Of a stretch of DNA of 5,683 nt, positions 5,099-5,683 are shown one piece after another. Source of the DNA: Chloroflexota bacterium (GTDB lineage: Bacteria > Chloroflexota > Limnocylindria > Limnocylindrales > CSP1-4); contig JAKAHX010000134.1 in assembly GCA_021814735.1 (NCBI GenBank), positions 1 through 5,683 on the forward strand. The letters run 5' to 3'. Made by a program: the position numbers and the translations under genes. The stretch's first letter is position 1, and every line of letters starts with the position of its first letter. Below the pieces are notes generated by a model that saw only the letters and a list, made by a program, of their open reading frames with translations, was not told where the DNA came from and made no database searches.

Positions 5099-5665
5099 TC
5101 AGAAGCCCGCTCGATGCTCCTCGCCAGCCGGCCAGTAGAGGTGTCCGCCGCTGAGCACGAACGGGTCCAGCGCCAGCGGATGGGCCTGCGACATCTCCAG
5201 CCCGATGATCACGTCGGCTGCCGCGCTGGCAGGCGTGGCCGGATCCAGGCTCACGAGCAGGGAGCGGCCAGGCGCCGCGATCAGCTGGTCGTGCTCGCCG
5301 AAGAGCCGCATGAGCTGGTCGGGGACCAGCACCAGCGACGCCGTCCACGGTCGTGCGTCCGAGATCCGGACGATCCGTCCGTCGAAGCTGGCCTCGGTCA
5401 CCTCGGCCGGATCGATCTCCGCCGCACGGCGCCGCAGGTTGGCGAAGGCCGCTGCCCAGATCTGCGCCGCGGTGCACTCCCATCGCTCGGCGACCAGCGC
5501 ATCCACCACGGGCAGTGCGTCATCGATCCAGAGGCCGAACTCGACGACGCAGCCGGGCTCGGCGATGGCGCGGACGACCCGCTCGCCCGGCGCATCGGCC
5601 AGGGCTCCGGCCAGCAGCGGCAGGACATGCTGTGACGCCCAGTCCCAGGTGACCGGCCGAGGCAT
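5099..5665 (-). CDS. DUF1444/YtpQ-like protein
   Basis: This is a 188-residue soluble protein. The segment VVEFGLWIDDALPVVDALVA (40-59), then ERWECTAAQIWAAAFANLRR (60-79) and, after a variable stretch, DARPWTASLVLVPDQLM (103-119) and HDQLIAAPGRSLLVSLDP (125-142) follow the order I associate with DUF1444 (YtpQ) proteins: a strand with an acidic residue, a helix ending in A..NL, and a loop with a conserved APGRSLL-like turn. The role of that family is unknown, and my match is from pattern memory, so it is tentative. The length is shorter than typical YtpQ. ATG 5665 has only a weak upstream purine run, and the frame remains open without a stop to the window edge, so the true start may lie outside. 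Stop TGA is at 5101-5099. It is the first gene of the minus-strand block visible here. Confidence 0.6.
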   Translation of the reverse strand: MPRPVTWDWASQHVLPLLAGALADAPGERVVRAIAEPGCVVEFGLWIDDALPVVDALVAERWECTAAQIWAAAFANLRRRAAEIDPAEVTEASFDGRIVRISDARPWTASLVLVPDQLMRLFGEHDQLIAAPGRSLLVSLDPATPASAAADVIIGLEMSQAHPLALDPFVLSGGHLYWPAGEEHRAGF

Positions 5666-5683
5666 CCGCCGCGACGCCTGCCG

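Noticed and set aside
4335..5483. Extending the membrane-anchored gene to the upstream start at 5483 (382 aa)
   Set aside because: The extra 166 residues lie antiparallel to no known domain, overlap most of the DUF1444-like gene in another frame and are low in recognisable structure. The hydrophobic anchor makes a natural N-terminus at about 4985.

Overview
The window is GC-rich (roughly 70% by eye), densely coded bacterial DNA. Intergenic gaps are short, GTG is used as a start codon alongside ATG, and several genes have good purine-rich Shine-Dalgarno sites. The protein types (an MFS transporter with GRRRP loops, a YkoP-like domain, small ferredoxin-fold barrels, a DUF1444-like protein) fit a high-GC bacterium such as Chloroflexota or Actinomycetota. 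No rRNA, tRNA or lineage-specific marker is present, so the phylum is only a guess. I see no mobile element, CRISPR array or tRNA.

Layout. The left edge (2-124) holds the last 40 codons of an unidentified plus-strand gene. A 121-bp spacer with a -10-like TATAGT leads into a plus-strand pair: a 12-segment MFS transporter (246-1613) and, 2 bp after its stop, a 217-aa YkoP-like protein (1616-2269). A GC hairpin directly follows that stop. Next comes a 200-bp convergent intergenic region with a 22-bp tandem duplication and a 12-bp palindrome.

The right half is five co-directional minus-strand genes, read right to left: a DUF1444/YtpQ-like protein (5665-5099), a protein with one N-terminal membrane anchor and an unknown domain (4985-4335), an aldo/keto reductase with an intact catalytic tetrad (4258-3287), a 121-aa predicted alpha/beta-barrel protein (3217-2852), and a 102-aa ABM-fold protein strikingly like LsrG (2778-2470). 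Gaps are 113, 76, 69 and 73 bp. That allows one transcript with internal control points, or two or three units. Inverted repeats in two of these gaps (5054-5077 and 4306-4320) may divide them.

How they may work together is inference. The three left genes of the minus block (reductase plus two small barrel proteins) look like a small-molecule carbonyl or dicarbonyl processing cassette. The plus-strand pair couples a sugar-porter-like or drug-porter-like MFS protein to a YkoP-like protein that is associated elsewhere with cell-envelope genes. The window is mostly ordinary chromosomal sequence. The most interesting items are the LsrG-like gene outside any recognisable lsr operon, the conserved but unnamed proteins beside it, and the intergenic repeats. 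I did not find convincing evidence of a new defence or mobile system.
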